DNA of 64,000 nucleotides, from the NCBI GenBank assembly GCA_016745215.1, contig CP050890.1:496001-560000 (forward strand), in the 5' to 3' direction. Under the pieces are notes generated by a model that saw nothing but the letters and a program-made list of their open reading frames with translations, did no database searches and was not told the origin of the DNA. A program made the translations under genes and the position numbers. The stretch is from Thiohalocapsa sp. PB-PSB1 (GTDB taxonomy: Bacteria; Pseudomonadota; Gammaproteobacteria; Chromatiales; Chromatiaceae). This document shows, in pieces, positions 9,081 through 17,648 of the stretch (position 1 is the first letter of the stretch; each line of letters starts with the position of its first letter).

Positions 9081-9709
9081 GGTTGTACTCCGTTGTCTAT
9101 GATCGCCGCGGTTTTCGGTACGGACGCTGGCGGCATTGGCGATGAAATCGGAACTGGTATCAGCAAACCCTAATTCAAGGTTGGTATGCGCTGGCGCGCA
9201 GGTGTTTCCGCGTAACATGCGGCCGAATCCACAATGACCTTGCAGTACTGCCTGGCAGCAACGATGGGCAATGATCGACTCACACGACAACCCCGTAATC
9301 CAGGATAATGGCAGGCTCAGCAGGGGGTGGGCTGTTTGATCCGATGAATCGGACCTGGATACCAGCGCGGACATCCCGAGGCAGCGTGCCAGGGCTCGAG
9401 CAAGGGGTTTAGAATTCGTCTTCGTGATACATAATCAGTGCGTCGGACGCGGACACCGAGCGGGTATCTGCTCATATTCACCCATAACTGCTTGCGCTGC
9501 TCTTGTGCCGGGCCATTTGCCGATTCAATCGCGTCTTGGCGATTGCCCGCTCAACGAGACCGTAACACCATCCGTCGGCATCGAAATCGCGAAAAATCAC
9601 GCACATCGACGCGCCTTCACCATATACCGATCAACCGAATAACTCGCGGCTGCACACGGAGCTGCTGGAACCTAAAACTGGAGCAAGTCGCCAAAGGCGC
9701 CTCATCCTC
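9081..9709. other. Gene-free spacer between mrp and the BMC gene
   Basis: These 630 bp separate two divergent genes. Small frames on both strands have no family features, and no repeat family recognised elsewhere in the window occurs here. It presumably contains the two promoters, but no convincing -35/-10 pair was identified. Confidence 0.4.
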
Positions 9710-10351
9710 ATGATTAAACTCAGAACCTACGTCTTTATCGACTCATTGCAGCCACAGCTTGCGGAATACATGGCAACCGTATCGCAGGGTTTCCTGCCGA
9801 TTCCTGGCGATGCCTGCCTGTGGGTCGAGGTGTCTCCCGGCATGGCGGTACACCGACTTACCGATATGGCGCTGAAAGCGACCCGGGTACATTTAGCGCA
9901 ACAGGTAGTTGAGCGCGCGTTTGGTTCCATGGTGATTCATCAGCGCGATCAGAGTGATGTGCTTGAGGCTGGGCGGATGTTGCTGGAGAATTTGGGGGCA
10001 AAGCAGGATGACCGACAAAGATGCCGGGTGGCCTGGAAAGAGATCATTCGCGCTCTTACCCCAGACCATAGTGTGTTGATCAACCGCCAAAATCGGCGCG
10101 GCTCGATGATCCTACCTGGTCAAAGCATGTTTATTCTGGAAACCGATCCGGCGGGTTACATCGTCTATGCCGCCAATCAGGCCGAAAAAGCCGCCAATAT
10201 CACGCTAATTGATGTGCGCGCAGTTGGCGCGTTCGGGCGCTTGACGTTGTCCGGCAGTGAGGCGGACGTGGATGAGGCGGGTGCCGCAGCCGTCGCGGCG
10301 GTGGAACATCTGAGTGGGGCGGAACGCCCTGTGATTACGCATCATGGCTGA
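9710..10351 (+). CDS. Tandem BMC-domain (microcompartment shell-like) protein, orphan
   Basis: The product has 213 residues. Residues 136-205 read as a bacterial microcompartment (PF00936-type) domain: SMFILETDPAGYIVYAANQA, then EKAANITLIDVRAVGAFGRL, then LSGSEADVDEAGAAAVAAV. Residues 35-98 (CLWVEVSPGMAVHRLTDMAL, KATRVHLAQQVVE, VLEAGRMLLENLG) look like a second, more diverged copy. That makes it a tandem-BMC shell-type protein of the pseudohexamer-trimer class. No carboxysome or metabolosome enzyme lies nearby; the only partner is the coiled-coil ORF starting 9 bp downstream. Assembly of a shell is not implied; the domain may have been co-opted. The ATG at 9710 lacks a strong ribosome site. 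Confidence 0.75.
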   Translation: MIKLRTYVFIDSLQPQLAEYMATVSQGFLPIPGDACLWVEVSPGMAVHRLTDMALKATRVHLAQQVVERAFGSMVIHQRDQSDVLEAGRMLLENLGAKQDDRQRCRVAWKEIIRALTPDHSVLINRQNRRGSMILPGQSMFILETDPAGYIVYAANQAEKAANITLIDVRAVGAFGRLTLSGSEADVDEAGAAAVAAVEHLSGAERPVITHHG

Positions 10352-10360
10352 TCGGGACCG

Positions 10361-11479
10361 ATGCGAGCCTGCGCTTGGGATAGCTTGCAACATCGACTGA
10401 AATCATTGAAGGCGCGAACCACAGTGATGAATAAACTCTTGCTTCGGTTGTCGCTTTGGCTGCAGACCCTCTGGTCGCGTCTGAAGGTACGCGGCGCTGA
10501 ACAACGTTTGCACCAGCGCGAGCTTGATCTGGCCATCGAGCGTATCGTCGACCAGGCCAACCCGGCTTTGCGCGGATTTGGCGGTTATCGGCATAAATTG
10601 TCCAGGGTCGTGGAATACTTGCTGCATTACAGCGACGAGTTGGTCATGCAAATACCCGGGCCGACCATGATCGATCCCGATAGCTGGTCGTCAGATCCGC
10701 TGGTAAATGCGCTGTTTGGCGATGTGCAGCGCATCCGCCATACGGTTTCCGGAAGGGTTGTACGCAACTGGCTCAAGCAACATCCAGTGTCAAGTGGTGA
10801 CAACCTGTACGCACTGCTTGCCGTCCATCCAGTGGAGCGGAGTCAACTCGGAATGGAGCTGATCCGCGACCAGGTACAGCGCGATGTCAAGCAAACTACG
10901 CTGAGTTTCAAAGATCACGAGCTGCATGCCGTCACCGACACCCTGGACGCGACACGCCAAGCATTGCGTGCACAGGTGGTCGATCTGATCGCTTCCCTCG
11001 CCATCGCCGATATCGTTGCCCAGGAGGAGCGCATTGCGGCGCTGGAGCAAGCGGTGCGCATGCTGCGACTGAAGCTGAAAGTGATCAACCCGCGTGCTGG
11101 TGCCGTCGATCTGACGCTTAGTAATAGCGGCGAACATTTGGCGGAACGCGATCGCCTGCGTAAACGGCTGCGGGAAAGCGAACGTGATTTGGCCGATGCC
11201 AGCCGCGGTCTAGGTGATATTGAAGAGTACCTGCAGCGCTTGATCGCGCTGTTGGATCATCCGGAACGACATATCGGCCTGCAGCGCATGCATCTGTGGC
11301 TGGACCATATGAATATCGTTCGTGACCGATATCACGCTGACGCGAATGAAATCGAGCTGGTGCGCGGTCGGCGGCTGGATCAGCCTGGCCGTGTGGTGCA
11401 GTTCATTTGCTTCCCGCGCAGCCTAGTCCTGTCCGCCGATGAGCGCTTAGCTGAGGTGGAGCGCCATTTCGGTCTGTAA
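10361..11479 (+). CDS. Conserved hypothetical coiled-coil protein, partner of the BMC gene
   Basis: A 372-residue protein, or about 350 residues from the alternative ATG at 10427, which gives MNKLLLRLSLWLQTLWSRL, an amphipathic start. I do not recognise the family. The central and C-terminal parts are helical and charged, with heptad-like stretches (VAQEERIAALEQAVRMLRLK around 235-255, and RDRLRKRLRESERDLADAS around 283-303). The C-terminus (VVQFICFPRSLVLSADERL) looks globular. It starts 9 bp after the BMC gene and the pair is followed by a strong hairpin, so the two are probably co-transcribed. Scaffold or adaptor work with the BMC protein is a guess from position only. Confidence 0.7.
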   Translation: MRACAWDSLQHRLKSLKARTTVMNKLLLRLSLWLQTLWSRLKVRGAEQRLHQRELDLAIERIVDQANPALRGFGGYRHKLSRVVEYLLHYSDELVMQIPGPTMIDPDSWSSDPLVNALFGDVQRIRHTVSGRVVRNWLKQHPVSSGDNLYALLAVHPVERSQLGMELIRDQVQRDVKQTTLSFKDHELHAVTDTLDATRQALRAQVVDLIASLAIADIVAQEERIAALEQAVRMLRLKLKVINPRAGAVDLTLSNSGEHLAERDRLRKRLRESERDLADASRGLGDIEEYLQRLIALLDHPERHIGLQRMHLWLDHMNIVRDRYHADANEIELVRGRRLDQPGRVVQFICFPRSLVLSADERLAEVERHFGL

Positions 11480-11490
11480 CCCATTTCGGT

Positions 11491-11514
11491 CTGCAGCCCA
11501 TTTTTGGGCTGCAG
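11491..11514 (+). terminator. Perfect 10-bp hairpin after the BMC pair
   Basis: CTGCAGCCCA and TGGGCTGCAG pair perfectly around a TTTT loop, 12 bp after the stop codon. No T-tract follows, so it could be an RNA-stabilising or pausing hairpin rather than a classical terminator. Confidence 0.55.
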
Positions 11515-11594
11515 CTTAAGCACAGCCAGTTCGCAGAAACCCCCGCTTGCGTTATGCTTGTTGATCGACCCTTGGCTATCCGACCAGGTTTCCG

Positions 11595-12083
11595 ATGTCT
11601 GAAATTATCCGTAATGGCAAATTGGTGTCTTTAATCTACAGTATCCGCGACAATGCGGATAACATACTGGAACAGAGTGACCTGCCAGTATCCTACATCC
11701 ATGGTGGCAACAACGAACTCATTGGCGGTATGGACCAAGCCGTGCAAGGCAAGCAGGCCGGTGACGAGGTGGAATTAGAACTGACCCCGGAAAACAGCGG
11801 TTTTGGTACGCATGATTCGCTTCTGACCTTCACCGACGATATCGACAATGTGCCGCCCGAGTTTCGCCACGTTGGCGCCGAGGTAACCATGCAAAGTGAG
11901 AGCGGCGATACACGCATCTTTTACGTCACAAGGATCAGCAATGGTCTCTTGACCCTAGACGGCAACCATCCGCTGGCGGGCAAACGCTTGTTTGTCCGTA
12001 TTCGTATTCGCGATGTGCGCGATCCAACGCCGCAAGAGCGCCTGCAGGACCGCGGAGCACAGCAAGGCCCAACCCTGCACTGA
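11595..12083 (+). CDS. FKBP-type peptidyl-prolyl isomerase, SlyD/FkpB-like
   Basis: The 162-residue protein has the SlyD layout: a split FKBP core (about 7-70 and 125-150) with an insert-in-flap chaperone domain between (ENSGFGTHDSLLTFTDDIDN and onward). VSYIHGGNNELIGGMDQAVQ matches the FKBP active-site region. It lacks the histidine-rich metal-binding tail of E. coli SlyD, so it is closer to short SlyD or FkpB forms. It should act as a cytoplasmic proline isomerase and folding chaperone. It lies upstream of glmU with an 88-bp gap and is probably a separate transcript. Confidence 0.88.
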   Translation: MSEIIRNGKLVSLIYSIRDNADNILEQSDLPVSYIHGGNNELIGGMDQAVQGKQAGDEVELELTPENSGFGTHDSLLTFTDDIDNVPPEFRHVGAEVTMQSESGDTRIFYVTRISNGLLTLDGNHPLAGKRLFVRIRIRDVRDPTPQERLQDRGAQQGPTLH

Positions 12084-12171
12084 AAGCCGCAAATACGTTC
12101 GATGATGCACATCGGCCATCGTCATTCAGCAATCGCAATCCATCGGACCCTCAAACAATAGAACCTACGAT

Positions 12172-13554
12172 ATGAAACTTGGTGTCGTTATCCTTGCGGC
12201 GGGCAAGGGCACGCGCATGCGCTCGGCATTGCCGAAAGTGCTGCACCCGCTCGCCGGACGTCCGCTGTTGCGCCATGTGCTTGATGCCGCGGAGGCGATC
12301 GGCGCGGCGGAAATCTGTGTCGTTTACGGCCATGGCGGTGAACAGGTGCCAACAGCGCTGGCAGATGTTCAGTGCAGTTGGGTGGAGCAACGCGAGCGTC
12401 TTGGCACTGGACATGCCGTGCAGCAGGCAATGCCGGCCATGCAAGGGATGGATCGCGTACTAGTATTATACGGCGATGTACCGCTGATCGAACCCGAGAC
12501 GCTGAGTCGTCTGGTCACCGACAGCACAGATACGGGGCTTGGCGTGCTGACCATGACACTCCCTGATCCGACCGGCTACGGCCGTATTGTCCGCTGCAAA
12601 CAGGGTCATGTGCTGCGGGTTGTCGAACACAAAGATGCTAGCGAGGCGGAACTTGGCATTACCGAGATCAATACTGGGATCATCGTTGCCGATCGCGCTC
12701 AACTTCAGCACTGGCTTGAACGAATCGACAACAATAATATACAGAACGAGTATTACCTTACCGACGTGATCGGGCTTGCCACCGATGACGGGGTCGAGGT
12801 CAGAACCGCCCAGCCGGAACACATCGAGGAAGTGGCTGGTATCAACGACCGTATTCAGCTTGCCCAACTTGAACGCTACCAACAGCTTCGCATTGCGGAG
12901 AATCTGATGCGCAGCGGCGTTACTCTGATGGACCCTGCCCGGCTTGATGTGCGCGGCAGTCTCGAGTGCGAGCGTGACGTGCTGATCGACGTGAATCTGA
13001 TCTGCGAGGGTCGGGTGCGCATTGGCGCCGAGGCTCGCATTGGGCCGAATTGCCTGCTGATCGACTGCGAGATCGGCGCAGGCGCGGAGATTTTTGCCAA
13101 CAGCGTCGTGGAGCGGGCCAAGGTCGGTGCTGGAGCACGAATCGGACCCTTTGCGCGGCTGCGCCCCGGAGCGCAGGTCGGTGCTGGCTGCCATATCGGT
13201 AACTTTGTCGAGATAAAAAAATCCCTGGTGGCCGATGGCAGCAAGGTGAATCATTTGAGTTATATCGGTGATTGCGATATCGACTCCGGCGTCAATATCG
13301 GAGCCGGCACCATTACTTGCAACTACGATGGTGTCAACAAGCATCGTACTCGGATCGGAGCCAATGCGTTCATCGGCTCGAATACCTCGCTGGTGGCCCC
13401 GGTCGAGATCGCGCCTGGCGCCACAATCGGCGCCGGTTCGGTCATTGCTCGCGATGCCCCAGCGGAAAAATTGACGCTGACGCGCGCCGAACAAGTGACC
13501 GTTGAGCACTGGCAACGCCCAGTCAAACGGCCCCAGTCGAAGCAGGAGGTTTAA
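12172..13554 (+). CDS. glmU: Bifunctional UDP-GlcNAc pyrophosphorylase / GlcN-1-P acetyltransferase
   Basis: The 460-residue product is the usual GlmU length. The uridyltransferase domain begins with LAAGKGTRMRSALPKVLHPL (about 8-27) and carries YGDVPLIEPETL near 100. The C-terminal half is a left-handed beta-helix of hexapeptide repeats (about 250-440), with GNFVEIKKS, NYDGVNKHRT and GSNTSLVAPVEI as acetyltransferase-site motifs. GlmU makes UDP-GlcNAc for peptidoglycan and lipopolysaccharide. It is followed after 4 bp by glmS, whose ribosome site AGGAGGT lies in the glmU 3' end, so the two are a tight operon that supplies the cell-wall genes further along. Confidence 0.97.
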   Translation: MKLGVVILAAGKGTRMRSALPKVLHPLAGRPLLRHVLDAAEAIGAAEICVVYGHGGEQVPTALADVQCSWVEQRERLGTGHAVQQAMPAMQGMDRVLVLYGDVPLIEPETLSRLVTDSTDTGLGVLTMTLPDPTGYGRIVRCKQGHVLRVVEHKDASEAELGITEINTGIIVADRAQLQHWLERIDNNNIQNEYYLTDVIGLATDDGVEVRTAQPEHIEEVAGINDRIQLAQLERYQQLRIAENLMRSGVTLMDPARLDVRGSLECERDVLIDVNLICEGRVRIGAEARIGPNCLLIDCEIGAGAEIFANSVVERAKVGAGARIGPFARLRPGAQVGAGCHIGNFVEIKKSLVADGSKVNHLSYIGDCDIDSGVNIGAGTITCNYDGVNKHRTRIGANAFIGSNTSLVAPVEIAPGATIGAGSVIARDAPAEKLTLTRAEQVTVEHWQRPVKRPQSKQEV

Positions 13555-13558
13555 TGCT

Positions 13559-15391
13559 ATGTGCGGAATTGTCGGCGCCATCGCCCAGAGACCAGTCTCT
13601 GCGATCCTGCTGGAGGGCCTGAAGCGGCTCGAATATCGAGGCTATGATTCCGCTGGTATTGCGTTACTCGACCCCAATGGCCAACTGCATCGCTTGCGCG
13701 CCCTGGGTAAGGTATCGCGGCTCGAAAAGGCGATTCAAACGAAGCCCATCGACGGCTTTATCGGCATCGCACACACACGTTGGGCGACCCATGGGGAGCC
13801 CTCCACCGAGAACGCGCATCCACACATTTGTGGCGAGCGCTGCGCGATTGTCCACAACGGTATTATCGAAAACCATGAGACCCTGCGCCGCGAACAAATG
13901 GCTGCGGGGCACCGATTCACATCGCAGACCGATACCGAAGTCGTGGTGCATGCCATTCACGACGAGTTGGCCGCTGGACATTCGCTGACCGAGGCGGTGC
14001 GCTCCACGACCGCGCGCCTCGACGGCGCCTATGCCCTGGGGGTCATTGACAGTCAGGATCCACGGCGCCTGCTCGCAGCCCGTCAGGGCAGCCCGTTGGT
14101 GATTGGCGTCGGCTTCCAAGAGTATTTCATCGCCTCCGATGTGTTCGCGCTGCTGCCGGTGACCAACCGCTTTATCTTCCTCGAGGAAGGTGACCTTGCC
14201 GAACTGCGTTGCGATGGCTTACAGATCTGGAATCTGCATGGTGAGCCGGTCGAGCGCGGTATTCGGCAGTCTTCAGTTGCCGCTAATGCGGCCGAGCGCG
14301 GCGAATATCGGCATTTTATGCAAAAGGAAATCTTCGAGCAGCCGCGCGCAGTCGCCGACACCCTCGAAGGTCGTCTTGGTGTCAGCCGCGTACTGCCCGA
14401 GGCATTCGGCATTGATGCCGAGGCAGTGATGTCGGCAACCAAGGCCGTCACCATTGTCGCTTGCGGAACCAGCTATCACGCCGGCCTGGTGGCCAAGTAT
14501 TGGATCGAATCTCTGGTCGGACTACATTGCGACATTGAGGTTGCCAGCGAATACCGTTATCGCAAACACGTGGTGCTCCCAGACTCGCTTTTTGTGACCG
14601 TGTCTCAGTCGGGCGAGACTGCCGATACTCTTGCCGCGCTGCGTATCGCCAAAGAACTCGGCTACATGACGACTCTGGCCATTTGCAACGTGCCCGAAAG
14701 TTCGCTTGTGCGTGAATCCGAGCTGGTGTTGCTGACCCATGCCGGTCCCGAGATCGGCGTCGCATCAACCAAGGCATTTACCACCCAACTCGTGGCATTG
14801 CTGTTACTCACCATCAATTTGGCCCGCTACCATGGTATGGATGCGGACGCCGAGGCCAGCGCGGTGGCACTATTGCGCTCGTTGCCCAAACAAATGGAAA
14901 AAGCGCTCGCGCTGGATGATCGCATATCCGAATTGGCCGAAGGTTTTGTTGAAAAACACCATACCCTGTTTCTCGGCCGTGGCGAGCAGTATCCGATTGC
15001 GATGGAAGGCGCATTGAAGCTCAAAGAGATTTCCTATATCCATGCCGAAGCCTACCCCGCCGGCGAACTCAAGCACGGACCGCTCGCATTGATCGACGAA
15101 GACATGCCGGTAGTCGCCGTCGCCCCCAACAACGCGCTGTTGGAAAAGCTCAAGTCTAACCTCGAAGAAGTCCGTGCCCGTGGCGGCCAGCTGGTCGTCT
15201 TTGCCGACGATCAGGTCGCAATGCAGGAAGAGCCAGACATCAGTGTCATTCGACTACCCCAGACCGATGACTTGATCGATCCGCTGATCTTCACATTACC
15301 GTTGCAATTGCTCGCTTACCATGTCGCCGTGCTGAAAGGCACCGATGTCGATCAGCCACGCAATCTAGCCAAGTCGGTGACCGTCGAATAA
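13559..15391 (+). CDS. glmS: Glutamine-fructose-6-phosphate aminotransferase (isomerizing)
   Basis: The 610-residue product starts at the ATG at 13559, which places the nucleophile cysteine at position 2 (MCGIVGAI), as required for the Ntn glutaminase after Met removal. The glutaminase domain (1-240) has HTRWATHGEPS and HNGIIENH. Two SIS isomerase domains follow, with SQSGETADTLAAL near 350 and GRGEQYPIAMEGALKLKEIS near 480, and the conserved C-terminus LAKSVTVE. It makes glucosamine-6-phosphate, the entry step to UDP-GlcNAc. No glmS ribozyme is present, as expected in Proteobacteria. It is co-transcribed with glmU. Confidence 0.97.
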   Translation: MCGIVGAIAQRPVSAILLEGLKRLEYRGYDSAGIALLDPNGQLHRLRALGKVSRLEKAIQTKPIDGFIGIAHTRWATHGEPSTENAHPHICGERCAIVHNGIIENHETLRREQMAAGHRFTSQTDTEVVVHAIHDELAAGHSLTEAVRSTTARLDGAYALGVIDSQDPRRLLAARQGSPLVIGVGFQEYFIASDVFALLPVTNRFIFLEEGDLAELRCDGLQIWNLHGEPVERGIRQSSVAANAAERGEYRHFMQKEIFEQPRAVADTLEGRLGVSRVLPEAFGIDAEAVMSATKAVTIVACGTSYHAGLVAKYWIESLVGLHCDIEVASEYRYRKHVVLPDSLFVTVSQSGETADTLAALRIAKELGYMTTLAICNVPESSLVRESELVLLTHAGPEIGVASTKAFTTQLVALLLLTINLARYHGMDADAEASAVALLRSLPKQMEKALALDDRISELAEGFVEKHHTLFLGRGEQYPIAMEGALKLKEISYIHAEAYPAGELKHGPLALIDEDMPVVAVAPNNALLEKLKSNLEEVRARGGQLVVFADDQVAMQEEPDISVIRLPQTDDLIDPLIFTLPLQLLAYHVAVLKGTDVDQPRNLAKSVTVE

Positions 15392-15863
15392 CAGAGCGGC
15401 CGCGGTCTTGCTCATACTGGGCTTGAACCCAGTGCAGCGGTGCGGATGTCTCGTTACCGTTTCTGCTGTTTGCCGTTGTCGTGATCGCTCATGCTGGGTT
15501 ATCGATGACGACCACGATGATGACCACGACTGCAAACGGTCTCGCGACTTCTGCTGCAGAGCACTAGCATGAGCGGAGATTGCCAAAGCAATGGTGCGAT
15601 AACGTCGAGAGGGGTTGCGGAGCTGTCATCGGGATGCATCTAAAAGGCCTTGTTGAAGCCATTGCATTATTTGAGCTCGAGGTCTGCGCAAACACCGCAG
15701 GGTAGAGTGACTTTGTTACACCCCAGATCCTTTGCTGTCGTTGCGCTAAGTCAATATGCAACCGATGGTCCAGCACCTGTGAATACAGTTGGGCAACGAC
15801 ACGCGCACCACTTCGCCAAAGATATCCGAATCTTTGTCTTCGATGATTATGGGGAATGTCAAT
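15392..15863. other. Spacer between glmS and the first cassette ORF
   Basis: No gene, attC-like site or recognisable attI/integrase remnant was found. A short stretch at 15435-15545 has TGACGACCACGATGATGACC-like simple sequence. The left boundary of the cassette cluster therefore cannot be placed from sequence alone. Confidence 0.4.
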
Positions 15864-16529
15864 ATGAAAAATCTGGGTCGAATGATGAAGATTTCCCCGT
15901 TCGTGGCGCTTTTGCTGACTGTTGCTGCATGTTCGTCCCCTCAGGAACGCTGCGCGAACTCCGGTGGCCAGTACTCTTGCAAGACAGTTCCAGGCCAAAA
16001 GCTGACTTACAGCCAAATTGTCGATCACTGCGCTTATGCGGCAAGCGTAGGAAGCCCTGGGGGGTATGCTTCAAGGCGCGACGACTGCGTTCACGAGATG
16101 AAAAGGAAAACCGCACCGCAAGAAAAATGCACATGCTCTACGAATCGCCTTCCACGTGCTTACACGGACCCTAGAGGGCTTATAGTTCCGGCGCGAGCGC
16201 TAGACAAGCGAAACCCGAATTGCAGGAAATACCACGCGATGCTTATGCGCTGCATCGATGAAGAAGGCCTCTCGAGAACAGATTATGCAGATGTGAAATC
16301 TTTTATGTCGAGCAGCTTTCCCCGAAAGAGGTTTCAGAGTATAAGTTCGGTTTGCGGTCTTGAAGGCCAAAAGTACCTAGGCCGAAATCTCGAACGTATG
16401 ACTAACCTCTGTTCCTGTCTTTCTACACAACCTGACTATTTCTGTTGTCACAACAAACCGTATATGTATCATCCAAAGGTCGCAGCGGCGTGCGGTCAAC
16501 AAACAGCAGAAAAGGGCCAGGCTCAATAA
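15864..16529 (+). CDS. Cysteine-rich putative lipoprotein (cassette ORF A)
   Basis: The product is 221 residues from the ATG at 15864, chosen because it gives MKNLGRMMKISPFVALLL followed by a lipobox (TVAAC) with a lipidation cysteine near residue 23, and a GGGGA ribosome site. The mature part has 14 further cysteines, which suggests disulfides or metal binding in the periplasm. I do not recognise the family. It is followed 26 bp later by an attC-like site, so it is best read as a gene-cassette ORF. Its codon use is visibly less GC-rich than that of glmS. No function can be assigned. Confidence 0.7.
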   Translation: MKNLGRMMKISPFVALLLTVAACSSPQERCANSGGQYSCKTVPGQKLTYSQIVDHCAYAASVGSPGGYASRRDDCVHEMKRKTAPQEKCTCSTNRLPRAYTDPRGLIVPARALDKRNPNCRKYHAMLMRCIDEEGLSRTDYADVKSFMSSSFPRKRFQSISSVCGLEGQKYLGRNLERMTNLCSCLSTQPDYFCCHNKPYMYHPKVAAACGQQTAEKGQAQ

Positions 16530-16555
16530 CTGACACTCTCAACCAATGGAAAGAC

Positions 16556-16649
16556 GCCCAACTAGAGCACCAGCCCGAGCGCATGCTGCCGAGCCGCCGC
16601 TGACGCGGGCGGCTCGGCAGCCTGCGCCGGGCTGTGCTTGACGTTAGCT
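16556..16649 (+). other. attC-like recombination site 1
   Basis: The outer cores are GCCCAAC (16556-16562) and GTTAGCT (16643-16649), matching the RYYYAAC...GTTRRRY pattern of integron attC sites. Between them AGCCCG pairs with CGGGCT, and GCTGCCGAGCCGCC pairs with GGCGGCTCGGCAGC around a short loop. This is the expected folded bottom-strand hairpin. It follows ORF A and precedes ORF B by 23 bp. Confidence 0.8.
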
Positions 16650-16671
16650 CATCCCAACCTCAGAGTATCCC

Positions 16672-17382
16672 ATGGACGATCAACCCGACCTCCACTGGTA
16701 CACATCGAGATCACGAGAAAGAGGGTTAGCGACGCCTCGCTGCCCATTCGCGACCGCACATAAGTGCCCCAGATACTACCAATCGCTATGGTGCCTCTCT
16801 AAACAAAACGCTGGGAAAATGATGGACAAATCTCTTGACGACGCATTGGCACAAAAATGGGAGGCTAGTGACCTATGGCCGACGAATTACGACGAATTCA
16901 CTTCCGTGTCCGGAGGAAGCATCCCTAACTGTTACTTCAATTTCTGCCCAGAAGTCTCATTCGGAACATTCGGAGTCTTTGCAGGCGTTGTTATCCGGTT
17001 TTTCGACTCGATCGATCAAGAATCCCGATTCAAGCAACTGAGCAAAGAAGGAGTGAAGAAAGAAAAAGATTGGCGATGGAAATATCAGTGGATCGAGCCC
17101 TTGCACTACTCAGAATGCGAATACTACTCCATCCTTTCTTCGGAGCAAGCATTGTCTCAAGTAAACTTCAACGCCCCCGTCTCCGGCCAAGTCAATGTAG
17201 CAGGCAAGACCATTTCCTCGCCGGTTGCTAACATCTCACTTCGAGACCTGGAGCAAAGGATCGATCAATCCGATGCTAGCGATGAGCAAAAGGCGGAAGC
17301 GAAGAGCAGGCTGAAACAGTTTCTAGAATATCCCGTCGTCGCAGCGATTATCGGCGGGCTTTCAAGCGGAACCGTAACCTAA
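16672..17382 (+). CDS. Hypothetical protein (cassette ORF B)
   Basis: The 236-residue product begins MDDQPDLHWYTSRSRERGLA and has a CPFATAHKCPRYYQSL block near 24-40 with two cysteines and aromatic residues. The middle is rich in Trp/Tyr (KDWRWKYQWIEPLHYSECEY near 125-145). A Gln/Val/Ser-rich segment (about 165-195) and a helical tail with a short hydrophobic end follow. I recognise no family or catalytic motif. The ORF starts 23 bp after the core of attC-like site 1 and ends 20 bp before a degenerate attC, which is normal cassette spacing. Confidence 0.68.
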   Translation: MDDQPDLHWYTSRSRERGLATPRCPFATAHKCPRYYQSLWCLSKQNAGKMMDKSLDDALAQKWEASDLWPTNYDEFTSVSGGSIPNCYFNFCPEVSFGTFGVFAGVVIRFFDSIDQESRFKQLSKEGVKKEKDWRWKYQWIEPLHYSECEYYSILSSEQALSQVNFNAPVSGQVNVAGKTISSPVANISLRDLEQRIDQSDASDEQKAEAKSRLKQFLEYPVVAAIIGGLSSGTVT

Positions 17383-17402
17383 TCCTGATATGAGACGGCG
17401 AG

Positions 17403-17483
17403 AGCTAACAATTGCAATAGCCCGACTGCTTGCTGGCCAGTCGTCGCTATCGCTCCGCCTGTCCAGCAAGCGGCCGGCTTTGA
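17403..17483 (+). other. Degenerate attC-like site (3' end lost)
   Basis: GAGCTAAC, AGCCCG and GCTTGCTGG on the left pair with CCAGCAAGC and CGGCT on the right, but the expected GTTRRRY core is missing. A repeat-like sequence follows instead. It looks like an attC truncated by an insertion or deletion. Confidence 0.6.
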
Positions 17484-17540
17484 AGGAATAATAGGGAAGG
17501 AATAATAGGGGACAGACCACGTTTCTTTTCCCTGAGCCAA
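17484..17540. repeat. REP-like sequence interrupting the cassette cluster
   Basis: GAAGGAATAATAGG is partly duplicated (GGAATAATAGGG twice) and followed by GGACAGACCACGTTTC. The latter word resembles sequences I associate with REP elements and Y1 transposase remnants in Proteobacteria; this is from memory and not verified. It sits where the core of the degenerate attC should be. Confidence 0.45.
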
Positions 17541-17546
17541 TGAAAC

Positions 17547-17637
17547 GCCCAACAAGCGCCTCGGCCCGCCGCCCGTTGCCGCGCCGTCGCTGCGCTCCGG
17601 CGCGGCAACGGGCGGCGGGCCAGGCTAAACGTTAGCC
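17547..17637 (+). other. attC-like recombination site 2
   Basis: GCCCAAC (17547-17553) and GTTAGCC (17631-17637) form the outer cores. A 23-bp GC-rich inverted repeat beginning GGCCCGCCGCCCGTTGCCGC pairs almost perfectly with its partner around a loop GTCGCTGCGCTC. It precedes ORF C by 11 bp. No ORF lies between it and the degenerate attC, so its own cassette gene appears lost. Confidence 0.8.
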
Positions 17638-17648
17638 GCTGAAAAGGC

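Noticed and set aside
9081..9374. N-terminal extension of Mrp to 461 residues
   Set aside because: The extension has no similarity to Mrp, and the internal ATG at 9080 gives the family N-terminus.
9710..11479. Part of a carboxysome or metabolosome operon
   Set aside because: No RuBisCO, carbonic anhydrase, aldehyde dehydrogenase or other shell genes are nearby; only the tandem-BMC ORF and one unknown partner are present.
13502..13558. Upstream start for glmS
   Set aside because: Cys2 must be N-terminal after Met removal, and AGGAGGT precedes the ATG at 13559, so the longer frame is not used.
12466..13581. Long antisense ORF (371 codons) over glmU
   Set aside because: It mirrors glmU in a GC-rich region and has no protein-family features; glmU is certain.
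15640..15670. AAGGCCTTGTTGAAGCC as another family B end
   Set aside because: Only the first 10 bases match; the following ATAACTC word, the core and the partner end are absent.
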